A stretch of 39,804 nt of DNA from Betaproteobacteria bacterium TMED41 (GTDB lineage: Bacteria; Pseudomonadota; Gammaproteobacteria; Burkholderiales; Burkholderiaceae_A): the NCBI GenBank assembly GCA_002167365.1, contig NHCU01000038.1:33559-73362 (forward strand), written 5' to 3'. The translations under genes and the position numbers were made by a program. A model generated the notes under the pieces. The model did no database searches. It saw only the letters and a list, made by a program, of their open reading frames with translations, and was not told the DNA's origin. Positions 1 through 8,227 of the stretch are shown here, piece after piece; the stretch's first letter is position 1, and the number at the start of each line of letters is the position of its first letter.

Positions 1-186
1 GATATTATTTGAAAATGTTTTAACGTTGTCTCTCTCCTTTTCGATAACAAAACTTTCAAAATTATTGGTGTTGCTTAGTAAAATTTCGATCCAAAAAGGT
101 TTTAAAGTCGTGACCACAAAAAAAATTGCAACAAGAATCGTTGTGGCTTGACAGAATGTTAACCAGATTTTTGAAACAATAGACAA
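1..186 (-). CDS. N-terminal part of DegQ/HtrA-like (S1C) serine protease, cut by window edge
   Basis: The minus strand is open from a TTG at 186-184 to the edge of the window, giving the first 62 residues of a protein. They start with a short basic stretch and a hydrophobic segment at about residues 7-27, ending in the pattern VVTTLKPFW, followed by a polar region. This N-terminal signal-anchor is what I recall for the periplasmic trypsin-like proteases that lie next to petA in betaproteobacteria. No ATG occurs in this frame before an in-frame stop, and AGAGG (complement of 197-201) lies about 10 bases before the TTG, which supports that start. The catalytic domain would lie outside the window, so the family rests on the leader and the neighbourhood only. 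Confidence 0.55.
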   Translation of the reverse strand, partial: MSIVSKIWLTFCQATTILVAIFFVVTTLKPFWIEILLSNTNNFESFVIEKERDNVKTFSNNI

Positions 187-251
187 TGTTACTTAACCTC
201 TAATTTTTTAATATCATGGTATTATCAAGGGATTTTCTTGAACTTTATTTC

Positions 252-257
252 TATAAT
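252..257 (+). promoter_or_regulatory. Candidate -10 box for petABC
   Basis: A perfect TATAAT lies 72 bases before the petA start in the 142-bp divergent gap between the DegQ-like gene and petA. No good -35 hexamer is found 16-18 bases upstream, so this is either an activator-dependent promoter or a chance match in AT-rich DNA. Confidence 0.3.
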
Positions 258-328
258 ACATCTCTATAGTAAATAATTTACGTTATCCATAACAGTATTA
301 GCAGTGTGAGTATTATTTTGGGGACTTT

Positions 329-988
329 ATGGCACATGACAATATAAAAAATTCTGACTCAGTTGTTAACAGTGGTGAATCTTTTGTTCAAAGACCACCG
401 AGTGAGTCAACACGTAGAACCTGGCTAATTGCTTGTGGTGCTACTGGAGGATTGGCGGCTGTTTCTACTGCTGTATCTTTTGCTGTTTCAATGAGTCCCT
501 CTGAAAGAGCCAGATCTGCTGGTGCTCCAGTTGAAGTAGATTTATCTGATATCCCCCCAGGGGGATTGAAGACTGTTGAATGGAGGGGTAAGCCGGTATG
601 GGTCATAAGAAGAACACCTGAAATGCTTGAAAGTCTCAAGGATATAGATTCAAAATTGGCCGATCCCAATTCTGATCGTAAACAGTATCCAACTCCTGAC
701 TACGCAAAAAATCAACACAGATCAATAAAACCTGAAATTTCTGTCGTTGTTGGTATTTGCTCTCATTTAGGATGCTCGCCAATTTCAAAGTTTGTTTCTG
801 GCCCATCTGCGAATTTAGGTGATGAATGGCCCGGAGGTTTTCTTTGTCCTTGCCATGGTTCGACTTTTGATATTGCTGGCAGGGTATTTGCAAACAAGCC
901 TGCGCCTGATAATTTAGAAGTACCTCGCCACATGTACTTATCTGATACTAAATTGATTATTGGAAAAGATAAAAATGGAGAAGCCTAA
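329..988 (+). CDS. petA: Ubiquinol-cytochrome c reductase iron-sulfur subunit (Rieske protein)
   Basis: This 219-residue protein is the Rieske 2Fe-2S subunit of the bc1 complex, which passes electrons from ubiquinol to cytochrome c1. The two cluster-binding loops are visible: CSHLGC at residues 144-149 (ligands C144 and H146) and CPCHGS at 173-178 (ligands C173 and H176), with C149 and C175 placed to form the usual disulfide. An arginine pair at residues 29-30 precedes one hydrophobic segment at about 32-54. This fits a Tat-exported, membrane-anchored protein with its globular domain in the periplasm. The length is normal for the family. It is the first gene of petA-petB-petC, with a 24-bp gap before petB. 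Confidence 0.97.
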   Translation: MAHDNIKNSDSVVNSGESFVQRPPSESTRRTWLIACGATGGLAAVSTAVSFAVSMSPSERARSAGAPVEVDLSDIPPGGLKTVEWRGKPVWVIRRTPEMLESLKDIDSKLADPNSDRKQYPTPDYAKNQHRSIKPEISVVVGICSHLGCSPISKFVSGPSANLGDEWPGGFLCPCHGSTFDIAGRVFANKPAPDNLEVPRHMYLSDTKLIIGKDKNGEA

Positions 989-1012
989 CTAAGGCTAGAA
1001 AAGGAATATTGT

Positions 1013-2416
1013 ATGGCATCTGAGAGAACAGTTGATTCAAAGGGTTTATATGGTTGGTTGGACAAAAGGTTTCCGTTAACGCCCCTTTTAAAGAACCATC
1101 TTGCGGAGTACTATGCCCCAAAAAACTTTAATTTTTGGTATTTTTTCGGTAGTTTAGCAACGGTAATTTTGGCATTACAGATTGTTACTGGAATATTGCT
1201 TGTTATGCACTACAAGCCTGACGCTTCATTGAATAGTGCAGGTATACCCGTCGCATTCGCAAGCGTCGAATACATCATGAGAGAAGTGCCTTTTGGATGG
1301 CTTATTAGATACATGCATTCAACTGGAGCGTCCGCTTTTTTTGTTGTTATTTATCTGCATATGTTTAGAGGACTTATTTACGGCTCATATCGTGAACCTA
1401 GAGAATTGGTTTGGATATTTGGATGTCTTATATTTTTGTCTTTAATGGCAGAAGCTTTCTTTGGGTACTTGCTTCCCTGGGGACAAATGTCTTTTTGGGG
1501 CGCTCAAGTAATAGTTAATTTATTCGCTGCAGTTCCACTCATTGGGCCTGATCTTGCAGTTTGGATACGAGGTGATTTTGTTGTTGGTGATGCTACATTG
1601 AATCGTTTTTTTGCATTTCACGTTATAGCAATCCCTTTTGTTATTGCAGGCTTGGTTACTGCTCACATAATTGCTCTTCATGAAGTTGGTTCTAACAATC
1701 CTGACGGGGTTGAAATTAAAAAACAAAAAGATGCTAATGGAGTTCCGCTGGACGGAATTCCATTTCATCCATACTACTCAATTCATGATATTTTTGGTTT
1801 GTCTGTATTTTTGGTGATTTTTGCCGCAGTTGTTTTTTTTGCACCTGAGTTTGGGGGATATTTTTTAGAGTACAACAATTTCATACCTGCTGATCCCCTC
1901 GTTACTCCTTCGCATATTGCTCCTGTTTGGTATTTCACTCCATATTATTCTATGTTAAGAGCTGTCAATGATGTTTTTACTTGGGTAATGGTTGGTGGAG
2001 TAGCAACCTTCGCTGTGGCAATAATTTTTTCTCGTATTTCTTTTACATACAAGGGTGTAGCACTTGCGCTGGCACTAATATTAGCCGCTACTTTCAGAAT
2101 TTTTGACGCCAAATTCTGGGGTGTGGTAGTTATGGGCGGAGCAGTTTTGATTCTTTTTCTGCTTCCTTGGCTTGATAAATCTCCTGTTAAATCAATTAGG
2201 TATAGACCTAACTGGCACAAAATTTTGTATGGTATATTCGTGGTTAATTTCTTTGTTCTTGGTTACCTTGGTGTACTTCCGCCTTCTCCAGTTGGTGAAC
2301 TGGTTTCCCAACTTGGTACGGTTTATTACTTCGGGTTTTTTATTCTTATGCCTTTTTGGACAAAATTAGGAAACTTTAAGTCGGTTCCATCTAGAGTTTT
2401 ATATTCACCCCATTAA
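1013..2416 (+). CDS. petB: Cytochrome b subunit of the bc1 complex
   Basis: This 467-residue polytopic membrane protein carries the quinol-oxidising and quinone-reducing sites of the bc1 complex. Four histidines at the heme-ligand positions are visible: H102 and H116 on one helix, H203 and H218 on another, with 13 and 14 residues between them. Both the N-terminal heme-binding part and the C-terminal subunit IV-like part are present in one chain. The Qo-site motif that is PEWY in mitochondria and alphaproteobacteria reads PVWY at residues 304-307, a variant known from beta- and gammaproteobacteria. AAGGAA lies shortly before the ATG. The gene sits between petA and petC, 14 bp before the latter. 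Confidence 0.97.
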   Translation: MASERTVDSKGLYGWLDKRFPLTPLLKNHLAEYYAPKNFNFWYFFGSLATVILALQIVTGILLVMHYKPDASLNSAGIPVAFASVEYIMREVPFGWLIRYMHSTGASAFFVVIYLHMFRGLIYGSYREPRELVWIFGCLIFLSLMAEAFFGYLLPWGQMSFWGAQVIVNLFAAVPLIGPDLAVWIRGDFVVGDATLNRFFAFHVIAIPFVIAGLVTAHIIALHEVGSNNPDGVEIKKQKDANGVPLDGIPFHPYYSIHDIFGLSVFLVIFAAVVFFAPEFGGYFLEYNNFIPADPLVTPSHIAPVWYFTPYYSMLRAVNDVFTWVMVGGVATFAVAIIFSRISFTYKGVALALALILAATFRIFDAKFWGVVVMGGAVLILFLLPWLDKSPVKSIRYRPNWHKILYGIFVVNFFVLGYLGVLPPSPVGELVSQLGTVYYFGFFILMPFWTKLGNFKSVPSRVLYSPH

Positions 2417-2430
2417 AAAATAGCTTTTTT

Positions 2431-3213
2431 ATGAAAAATTTTTACAAATCTACAAAAAAATATTTATTAATTTTTTTCTTTTGTCATTTTTCAATCGGTT
2501 CAATTATTGCTGCTGAATCTTCGATTGTTTTAGACTCGTTCCCCTCTAAAAAACTTAATGACATGGCTGCACTACAAAATGGCTCAAAACTCTTTATGAA
2601 TTACTGTGCTGGTTGCCATGGGATTTCTCAAGTTAGGTACGGCAGATTAAAGGATTTGGGTTTAACTAAGTCTCAAATTAAAGATAATTTGATTTTAAAT
2701 TCTCAAGCAACTTTAGCCTCTCCAATTGTTGCTTCAATGAAAAAGACTGATTCAAAAGAATGGTTCGGTAAAGCACCTCCTGATCTTTCTTTAACCGCCC
2801 GTTCCAGGTCTTCTGGAGCTGGATCTGGAGCCGATTGGATTTATACCTACTTGCGAAGTTATTATAAGGACTCAGATCAAGCTACTGGTTGGAACAATTT
2901 GGTATACCCAGGAGTTGGAATGCCGCATGTACTATGGGAAATGGAGGGTATTAAAAAAGCCTCTTACACTGAGGAAGTTGAACAAGGTGTTATAAAAAAA
3001 ACATTCAAAAAACTTGTAACGGAATCAGAGGGGAACTTTACACAAGCTGAGTACGATAACAACATTGCTGATTTGACTGCATTCATGGTTTGGGTTGCAG
3101 AACCAGTTGGTCAATTTAGAAAGCGCTTGGGTGTTTGGGTGATACTTTTTTTGAGCTTGTTTGTGTTTATTGCCTGGCGTCTCAATGCAGCATATTGGAA
3201 AGACATCAAATAA
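2431..3213 (+). CDS. petC: Cytochrome c1
   Basis: This 260-residue protein is the c-type heme subunit of the bc1 complex. The heme-binding motif CAGCH is at residues 59-63. A later PGVGMPH segment offers the methionine axial ligand. A signal peptide at about residues 8-28 directs export, and one C-terminal transmembrane helix (about 232-250) anchors the protein with a short cytoplasmic tail. All features are typical for cytochrome c1. It closes the petABC operon. The 112-bp gap to sspA holds a weak AT-rich hairpin (AATCTT/AAGATT near 3272-3285) that I do not call a terminator. Confidence 0.96.
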   Translation: MKNFYKSTKKYLLIFFFCHFSIGSIIAAESSIVLDSFPSKKLNDMAALQNGSKLFMNYCAGCHGISQVRYGRLKDLGLTKSQIKDNLILNSQATLASPIVASMKKTDSKEWFGKAPPDLSLTARSRSSGAGSGADWIYTYLRSYYKDSDQATGWNNLVYPGVGMPHVLWEMEGIKKASYTEEVEQGVIKKTFKKLVTESEGNFTQAEYDNNIADLTAFMVWVAEPVGQFRKRLGVWVILFLSLFVFIAWRLNAAYWKDIK

Positions 3214-3325
3214 TTTATCCGACGCTAAGTTTGTTTTAAAATATCAGAGCTAATTTTCTACAAATTTGTTAATCTTTTAAGATTTTCTAACATTTTTAAC
3301 CCCATTTTCTTGGAGTTCTTTTGCA

Positions 3326-3925
3326 ATGATGATTCTATTTTCTGGTACCACATGTCCATTTAGTCATAGGTGTAGATTCGTTTTGTACGAGAAAGGGATG
3401 GATTTTGAAATTAGGGACGTTGATTTGTTTAACAAGCCAGAAAATATTTCCTTGATGAATCCCTACGGCCAAGTTCCCATCCTTATTGAAAGAGAATTGG
3501 TTTTATATGAATCTAATGTTATAAATGAATATATTGATGAGCGCTTTCCTCACCCACAATTAATGCCCTCTGATCCAGTTCAAAGGGCCAGAGCCAGATT
3601 ACTTTTATTTAACTTTGAGCGAGAGGTCTTCTCGCAAATAGACAACCTTGAAAACAAGGATAGCGAAAACAATGATCAAGCTAGAAGTAGTGTCAAAGAC
3701 CGTTTATGCCAATTATCCCCAATAATTGCAAAGTCGAAATTTATGCTCGGAGAAGATTTTTCAATGATTGATGTAGCCTTAGCCCCATTGTTATGGAGAC
3801 TTGATTTTTATGGCGTGATTCTTCCCAAAGCAGCTGCACCAATCTTAAAGTATGCAGAAAGGGTTTTTTCCCGACCAGCTTTTTTTGAGGCGCTAACCCC
3901 GTCAGAAAAAGTCATGAGAAAATGA
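3326..3925 (+). CDS. sspA: Stringent starvation protein A (GST-fold regulator)
   Basis: This 199-residue protein has a glutathione S-transferase fold: a thioredoxin-like N-terminal half beginning with GTTCPFSHRCR, and a helical C-terminal half. SspA proteins bind RNA polymerase and alter transcription under starvation. They have lost GST catalysis. The segment FEIRDVDLFNKPE and the later VPILIERELVLYES are characteristic of this family. Two consecutive ATG codons open the frame, so the start may be 3326 or 3329. GGAG lies upstream. Its position between petC and sspB is the usual betaproteobacterial arrangement and supports the call. Confidence 0.93.
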   Translation: MMILFSGTTCPFSHRCRFVLYEKGMDFEIRDVDLFNKPENISLMNPYGQVPILIERELVLYESNVINEYIDERFPHPQLMPSDPVQRARARLLLFNFEREVFSQIDNLENKDSENNDQARSSVKDRLCQLSPIIAKSKFMLGEDFSMIDVALAPLLWRLDFYGVILPKAAAPILKYAERVFSRPAFFEALTPSEKVMRK

Positions 3926-3945
3926 AATTCAAATAAAGTTTTCAA

Positions 3946-4452
3946 ATGAAACCGGTTATACCTCCAATTAAATCGTATCTAATCCAAGCAATTTTTGAGT
4001 GGTGCACTGATTGTGGGTTTACGCCTCATCTTTCTGTCCTAGTTACTCCCGATGTTAGAGTTCCAAGTGATTATGTTAGAAATGGAGAAATAGTGTTAAA
4101 CATTGGCCAGTTAGCTACTCATGCACTCAAAATAACCAAACAAGAGATTACTTTTATGGGCAGGTTTGCTGGGAAACCTCAGGAAGTTTCAGTTCCAATT
4201 TTCAATGTTTTGGCAATATTTGCAAAAGAAAATGGTCAAGGGATATCTTTTGAAATTACATCGAGTAAAATCGCTGAGCATCAAGAATCTAATAATCCTC
4301 CAATCCTAAAAAACTCTCTAAAATTAATTTCTGAAAATGAAACTTTATTATTTGCCAAAGATGCCAGCAAGACTCACAATAAAAAATCTTCAAAAAAGGC
4401 GCCTAAACAAAACAAGAAGAACAATTCAAAACATTTAAAAATTATCAAATAA
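3946..4452 (+). CDS. sspB: SspB, ClpXP specificity-enhancing adaptor
   Basis: This 168-residue protein matches the SspB adaptor that delivers ssrA-tagged peptides to the ClpXP protease. The folded domain (about 1-112) contains the family patterns SYLIQAIFEWC, VPSDYVRNGEIVLNI and FMGRFAGKP. A long lysine- and asparagine-rich tail follows (about 130-163). The protein ends in LKIIK, which closely resembles the C-terminal ClpX-binding motif of E. coli SspB (LRVVK). A flexible linker with a terminal ClpX hook is the expected adaptor design. The stop codon lies three bases before tRNA-Thr, so the tRNA is probably processed out of the sspB transcript. Confidence 0.92.
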   Translation: MKPVIPPIKSYLIQAIFEWCTDCGFTPHLSVLVTPDVRVPSDYVRNGEIVLNIGQLATHALKITKQEITFMGRFAGKPQEVSVPIFNVLAIFAKENGQGISFEITSSKIAEHQESNNPPILKNSLKLISENETLLFAKDASKTHNKKSSKKAPKQNKKNNSKHLKIIK

Positions 4453-4455
4453 TTT

Positions 4456-4530
4456 GCCGGCTTAGCTCAGTGGTAGAGCAACCGCCTTGTAAGCGGTAGG
4501 TCATCTGTTCAAATCAGATAGTCGGCACCA
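4456..4530 (+). tRNA. tRNA-Thr (anticodon TGT)
   Basis: A complete cloverleaf is visible. Acceptor GCCGGCT pairs with AGTCGGC with one G-T wobble. The anticodon stem ACCGC/GCGGT encloses the loop CTTGTAA with anticodon TGT. The T arm is ATCTG/CAGAT around TTCAAAT. The 3' CCA is encoded. It starts three bases after the sspB stop, and its 3' 17 bases overlap the end of grxD on the opposite strand. Confidence 0.97.
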
Positions 4531-4846
4531 GTAGATTTTTTTCTTTCAATAACTCTTTTAACTCTCCATTTTCAAACATTTCAGAGATAATATCCGAACC
4601 ACCTATAAACTCTCCATCAATATATAGCTGGGGAATAGTCGGCCAATTTGAAAAATCTTTTATACCTTGTCTTACATCCTGATCATCTAAAACATTAACG
4701 GTTGCTAAATTGTTAACCCCAATTTTTTTTAACGTTTCAACCACATTACTTGAAAAGCCACATTGAGGAAATTGAGCAGTTCCTTTCATAAATAACACTA
4801 TTGTGTTCTTCTTAAGTGTATCCTCAATAAATTTTTCAGCATTCAT
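4514..4846 (-). CDS. grxD: Monothiol glutaredoxin, Grx4 family
   Basis: This 110-residue protein carries the monothiol active site CGFS in the context FPQCGFS, plus the WPTIPQLYIDGEFIGGSDI segment that forms the glutathione-binding surface. Grx4-type proteins bind and transfer Fe-S clusters with glutathione in the cytoplasm. The length is normal. The final codons (V-P-T-I-stop) lie inside the convergent tRNA-Thr gene, so the C-terminal tail is read from the complement of the tRNA's T arm and acceptor. It is the last gene of a minus-strand group following prmC, with a 49-bp gap. Confidence 0.95.
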   Translation of the reverse strand: MNAEKFIEDTLKKNTIVLFMKGTAQFPQCGFSSNVVETLKKIGVNNLATVNVLDDQDVRQGIKDFSNWPTIPQLYIDGEFIGGSDIISEMFENGELKELLKEKNLLVPTI

Positions 4847-4895
4847 AAAAGTTCCTTAAAGTAAATTAATTTAGGATTTATTCCAATTACTAATA

Positions 4896-5738
4896 TCATA
4901 AACGAACTTTCACAAGGCGGGGTAGACCAGAGTGATCATTAAATTCCTCAAAATTTGAAAGTCCGCTGGACTGCAGAAGAATTCTTATTTGTTTTTTTTG
5001 CATACAGCCATGTTCCATAATCAATACAGATCCGGTTTGAGTATTTTCTTTGAGCCCATTTATTATTTTCTTAAAGTCACCCATTCCATCGCTCGATGGA
5101 TTTAATCCATAAAGTGCTAATTTTGGTTCAAACGAAAGTTCACGTTTGGATAAGTACTCACTGTGATTAAGACCCACATAAGGAGGATTCACGATAATAA
5201 GGTCAAAGGTTTGTTTGCTTAATTTAAAGGCATCAAACCAATTTCCACGAGAAAAGGAAATATCTGCTCCCAACCAAAGGGCATTGTTTTTTGCAACAGA
5301 CAAAGCATTTTTGCTCAAATCTGTTGCATGTGCGTTTACATGAATTCCTCGTTTTATGAGCTCTAATACTAGACTTATAATCACAGCTCCACTTCCAGTA
5401 CCAAGTTCCAGAATTTTAATTTTTTTTTTAAATTTACAACTCTCCCATGCAGTTACTGAATTGATAGCAACCTCAACAAGTAGTTCTGATTCTTGTCGCG
5501 GAATTAGTACATTAGAGTTTACCCAGAAATTTCTTGAGAAGAATTCTCTAAAACCCAAAATATAAGCTAGAGGAACTCCTTGCTGAAGTAGCTTTAACCA
5601 TCTAGATAATAGAGCGTATTCTGGAAGTGATAATTCAGTGTTTGAATTAGTCAAGCACCAAGAATAAGCCTTACCACTAATGTGCATAATCAAGTTGGCA
5701 AGCTTACTTCTATTTATTTTGATATATTCACTTCGCAT
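4896..5738 (-). CDS. prmC: Peptide chain release factor N5-glutamine methyltransferase
   Basis: PrmC methylates the glutamine of the GGQ motif in release factors. The 280-residue protein has the expected N-terminal helical domain and a SAM-dependent methyltransferase domain. That domain includes the SAM-binding ELGTGSG motif and the catalytic NPPY motif (in IIVNPPYVG). The segment PLAYILGFREF is family-typical. The region that usually reads IPRPxTE reads IPRQESE here, a mild deviation. It follows prfA, its substrate's gene, by 17 bp on the same strand, as in many bacteria. Confidence 0.95.
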   Translation of the reverse strand: MRSEYIKINRSKLANLIMHISGKAYSWCLTNSNTELSLPEYALLSRWLKLLQQGVPLAYILGFREFFSRNFWVNSNVLIPRQESELLVEVAINSVTAWESCKFKKKIKILELGTGSGAVIISLVLELIKRGIHVNAHATDLSKNALSVAKNNALWLGADISFSRGNWFDAFKLSKQTFDLIIVNPPYVGLNHSEYLSKRELSFEPKLALYGLNPSSDGMGDFKKIINGLKENTQTGSVLIMEHGCMQKKQIRILLQSSGLSNFEEFNDHSGLPRLVKVRL

Positions 5739-5755
5739 CTAATTTTTTAAATTAC

Positions 5756-6832
5756 TTAATTGTTTATCTCTGCTAGAAGGTTAGCCTGGTGCTCTGCTAT
5801 TAAGTTGTTACTGAATTCTTCCAAAAAACCATCTAAAACTTGTTCAAGTTTATAACTGGTGAGATTTATTCTGTGATCAGTAACGCGGCCCTGAGGAAAA
5901 TTGTATGTTCTAATTCTCTCAGATCGATCTCCTGAACCGATTAAACTTTTTCTTTGACTGGCAATTTTTTTTTGTTGAATTTGATTTTCCCGATCTTGAA
6001 CTCTAGCAATTAGAACCTTCATAGCTTGTTCTCGATTTTTGTGTTGGCTTCTTCCATCCTGGCACTCTGCCACTGTACCAGTTGGAAGATGGGTTACACG
6101 CACAGCTGATTCTGTTTTATTGACATGCTGACCTCCAGCCCCGGATGCTCGAAAAACATCAATTCTTATTTCGTCGGGAGGTAATAATATTTGGCTAGAT
6201 TCTTCAACTTCAGGGAGAACAGCTACTGTGCACGCCGACGTGTGTATACGACCTTGTGTTTCTGTGGTTGGAACTCTTTGAACTCTGTGTCCTCCTGATT
6301 CAAATTTTAGTAAAGAATAAACATTTTCGCCAGTCAGTCGTATAACAATTTCCTTAAATCCACCTAGGTCAGATTCACTCCTGGACAACACTTCTGATTT
6401 CCATTCTTTTCTCTCAGCATAGCGTGCATACATGCGATATAAATCTGATGCAAATAAAGCCGACTCATCTCCCCCTGTACCTGCCCTGATTTCAACAATA
6501 ACATTTTTACTATCATTAGGATCTCTGGGTAAGAGAAGTGAATGTAGCTTTTTTTCGACAGAGGAGAGTCTTGATTTGAGAGACTCCAATTCGACTAAGG
6601 CTTCCTGTTTGAGGTCGGGTTCATTTAACCATTCCTCGGCCACTAAAATATCGTTACTGATGTCAGAAAATTCGTTGAATGTTTCAACAACAGGAAAAAT
6701 TTCTGATCTCTCTTTTGATAGTTTTAAGAGTTTTTCTTTATTGCTTGTTATTTCAGGATTCGAAAGTTCAGCCTCTAACTCAAGCATTCGCTCTTTTATT
6801 TGTTTAAGCCTATTTATCAGGCTTTTTTTCAT
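5756..6832 (-). CDS. prfA: Peptide chain release factor 1
   Basis: RF1 recognises UAA and UAG stop codons and triggers peptide release. The 358-residue length is standard. The peptidyl-tRNA hydrolysis motif GGQ is at residues 233-235. The codon-recognition tripeptide of PxT type reads PTT at 188-190, in VQRVPTTETQGRIHTSA. The N-terminal coiled region and the C-terminal domain are both complete. Its start overlaps the end of hemA by 23 bp, and prmC, which methylates its GGQ, follows. The hemA-prfA-prmC order is widely conserved. Confidence 0.97.
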   Translation of the reverse strand: MKKSLINRLKQIKERMLELEAELSNPEITSNKEKLLKLSKERSEIFPVVETFNEFSDISNDILVAEEWLNEPDLKQEALVELESLKSRLSSVEKKLHSLLLPRDPNDSKNVIVEIRAGTGGDESALFASDLYRMYARYAERKEWKSEVLSRSESDLGGFKEIVIRLTGENVYSLLKFESGGHRVQRVPTTETQGRIHTSACTVAVLPEVEESSQILLPPDEIRIDVFRASGAGGQHVNKTESAVRVTHLPTGTVAECQDGRSQHKNREQAMKVLIARVQDRENQIQQKKIASQRKSLIGSGDRSERIRTYNFPQGRVTDHRINLTSYKLEQVLDGFLEEFSNNLIAEHQANLLAEINN

Positions 6833-8111
6833 AATTTTCCTTATTTTTAGAACTTAATCCATATAATTGGTTGATCCATTTGGTAACTTCTTCGTTCGAT
6901 TTTTCAGTTTCCGTTTGAAGTAAATTGTATGCTCCATGCAAATACTTTTGTGAAATCCCTCTTGCTAAACTTCTTAGAACATTTTCAATATTTTCCTCCT
7001 TGGACAGCCTCTTTAGCGCTATTGTAATTTCATTCTGTTGAATAATTTCAGAGTGTTTAGTAAGAGCTTTTAGGAGCGGAATTTGTTCTCTGTTGCTTTG
7101 CCATTTTTTAAAAGTTAATACGTTTTTTTCAATTATTTCTTCAGCTTTTTCAATTGCGGAGTGTCTACTGTCTAGATTTCGTTGAACTAATGAACCTATA
7201 TCATCTAATGTGTATATAAAAACGTTGTCAACTTTTTTAACTTCTGGTTCAACATCTCTAGGGATAGCTAAATCAATCAGGGCGAAGGGTTTATTCTTTC
7301 TTTTTTTTAACGCGCTTTGAACCATCCCTAGACCAAGAATTGGCAATGTGCTTGCCGTGCAACTTACTATTACGTCAAACCGATGAAGTATTTCATGCAG
7401 TCGACTTAGTGGGATAGTAGTAGCACCAATGCTTTTGGCAAGATCTAAACTGTTTTCAACATTTCTATTTGCTATGACAACTTGCTTCGGGTTTTGACTA
7501 ACGTAGTGAGGAATACAGAGGCGGATCATGTCCCCTGCTCCTATAAATAAAATTCTGGTCCTTGTAAGATTTCCAAATATTTGTTGAGCAATCTTAACAG
7601 ATGCTGCGGCAATGGAAATTGATTGCGCACCAATCTCCGTATTAGACCTGACGTCTTTAGCAACATAGAACGCTCTTTGAAATAATTGATGTAAATTCGT
7701 TCCCAAATTACCTGAAGCATGAGCCTGACGAGCAGCTAATTTAACTTGTCCAAGAATTTGGGGTTCACCTAAAATCATCGAATCTAACCCAGAACAAACA
7801 CGAAAAATGTGTCTAATAGTTTCGTGGTTTCGATGAAGATAAAGATGTTTTTTAAGCTCACTGACTTCGGATCTTGCATAATCAGACAGCCAAGTTTGAG
7901 CTTCGAGAATTATCTTGTCTGCTTTACTTCCAGCCAAATAAAGTTCAGTTCTGTTACAAGTAGATATTAATGCCAACTCCGTAGCCAAGGGATCAAGGGT
8001 TTTTTTGGCATCAGCAAGTGCTTTGACTAACATTTCTCCTGGGAAGGCAAGTTTTTCTCTTAAAGCAAGGGATGCTGACTGATGATTTAATCCAATTGCT
8101 AATAATTCCAT
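6810..8111 (-). CDS. hemA: Glutamyl-tRNA reductase
   Basis: HemA reduces glutamyl-tRNA(Glu) to glutamate-1-semialdehyde, the first step of C5-type tetrapyrrole synthesis. The 433-residue protein shows the catalytic cysteine C52 in STCNRTELY, the family signature LDSMILGEPQILGQVK, an NADPH-binding segment (ILFIGAGDM) and a helical C-terminal dimerisation domain. The last 23 bases overlap prfA. The 116-bp gap upstream, towards ilvA, probably holds its promoter, but I see no convincing hexamer pair there. Confidence 0.97.
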   Translation of the reverse strand: MELLAIGLNHQSASLALREKLAFPGEMLVKALADAKKTLDPLATELALISTCNRTELYLAGSKADKIILEAQTWLSDYARSEVSELKKHLYLHRNHETIRHIFRVCSGLDSMILGEPQILGQVKLAARQAHASGNLGTNLHQLFQRAFYVAKDVRSNTEIGAQSISIAAASVKIAQQIFGNLTRTRILFIGAGDMIRLCIPHYVSQNPKQVVIANRNVENSLDLAKSIGATTIPLSRLHEILHRFDVIVSCTASTLPILGLGMVQSALKKRKNKPFALIDLAIPRDVEPEVKKVDNVFIYTLDDIGSLVQRNLDSRHSAIEKAEEIIEKNVLTFKKWQSNREQIPLLKALTKHSEIIQQNEITIALKRLSKEENIENVLRSLARGISQKYLHGAYNLLQTETEKSNEEVTKWINQLYGLSSKNKENYEKKPDK

Positions 8112-8227
8112 ATTTTGGGTTTTTAATATAATTAAGAATAATTTTTAAATAGACGTTAGCTAATGTCACTTAGATAGTAAACCATGTAGCGACATCCATA
8201 GATTATTAATAAAATTACAATATAAAT

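Noticed and set aside
3272..3285. AATCTT/AAGATT hairpin after petC as a terminator
   Set aside because: The stem has only six weak pairs and is not followed by a proper T run; this is expected by chance in AT-rich DNA.
6432..6857. Plus-strand open frame of 141 codons
   Set aside because: It is antisense to prfA; the serine-rich translation is typical of a reverse-frame artefact.
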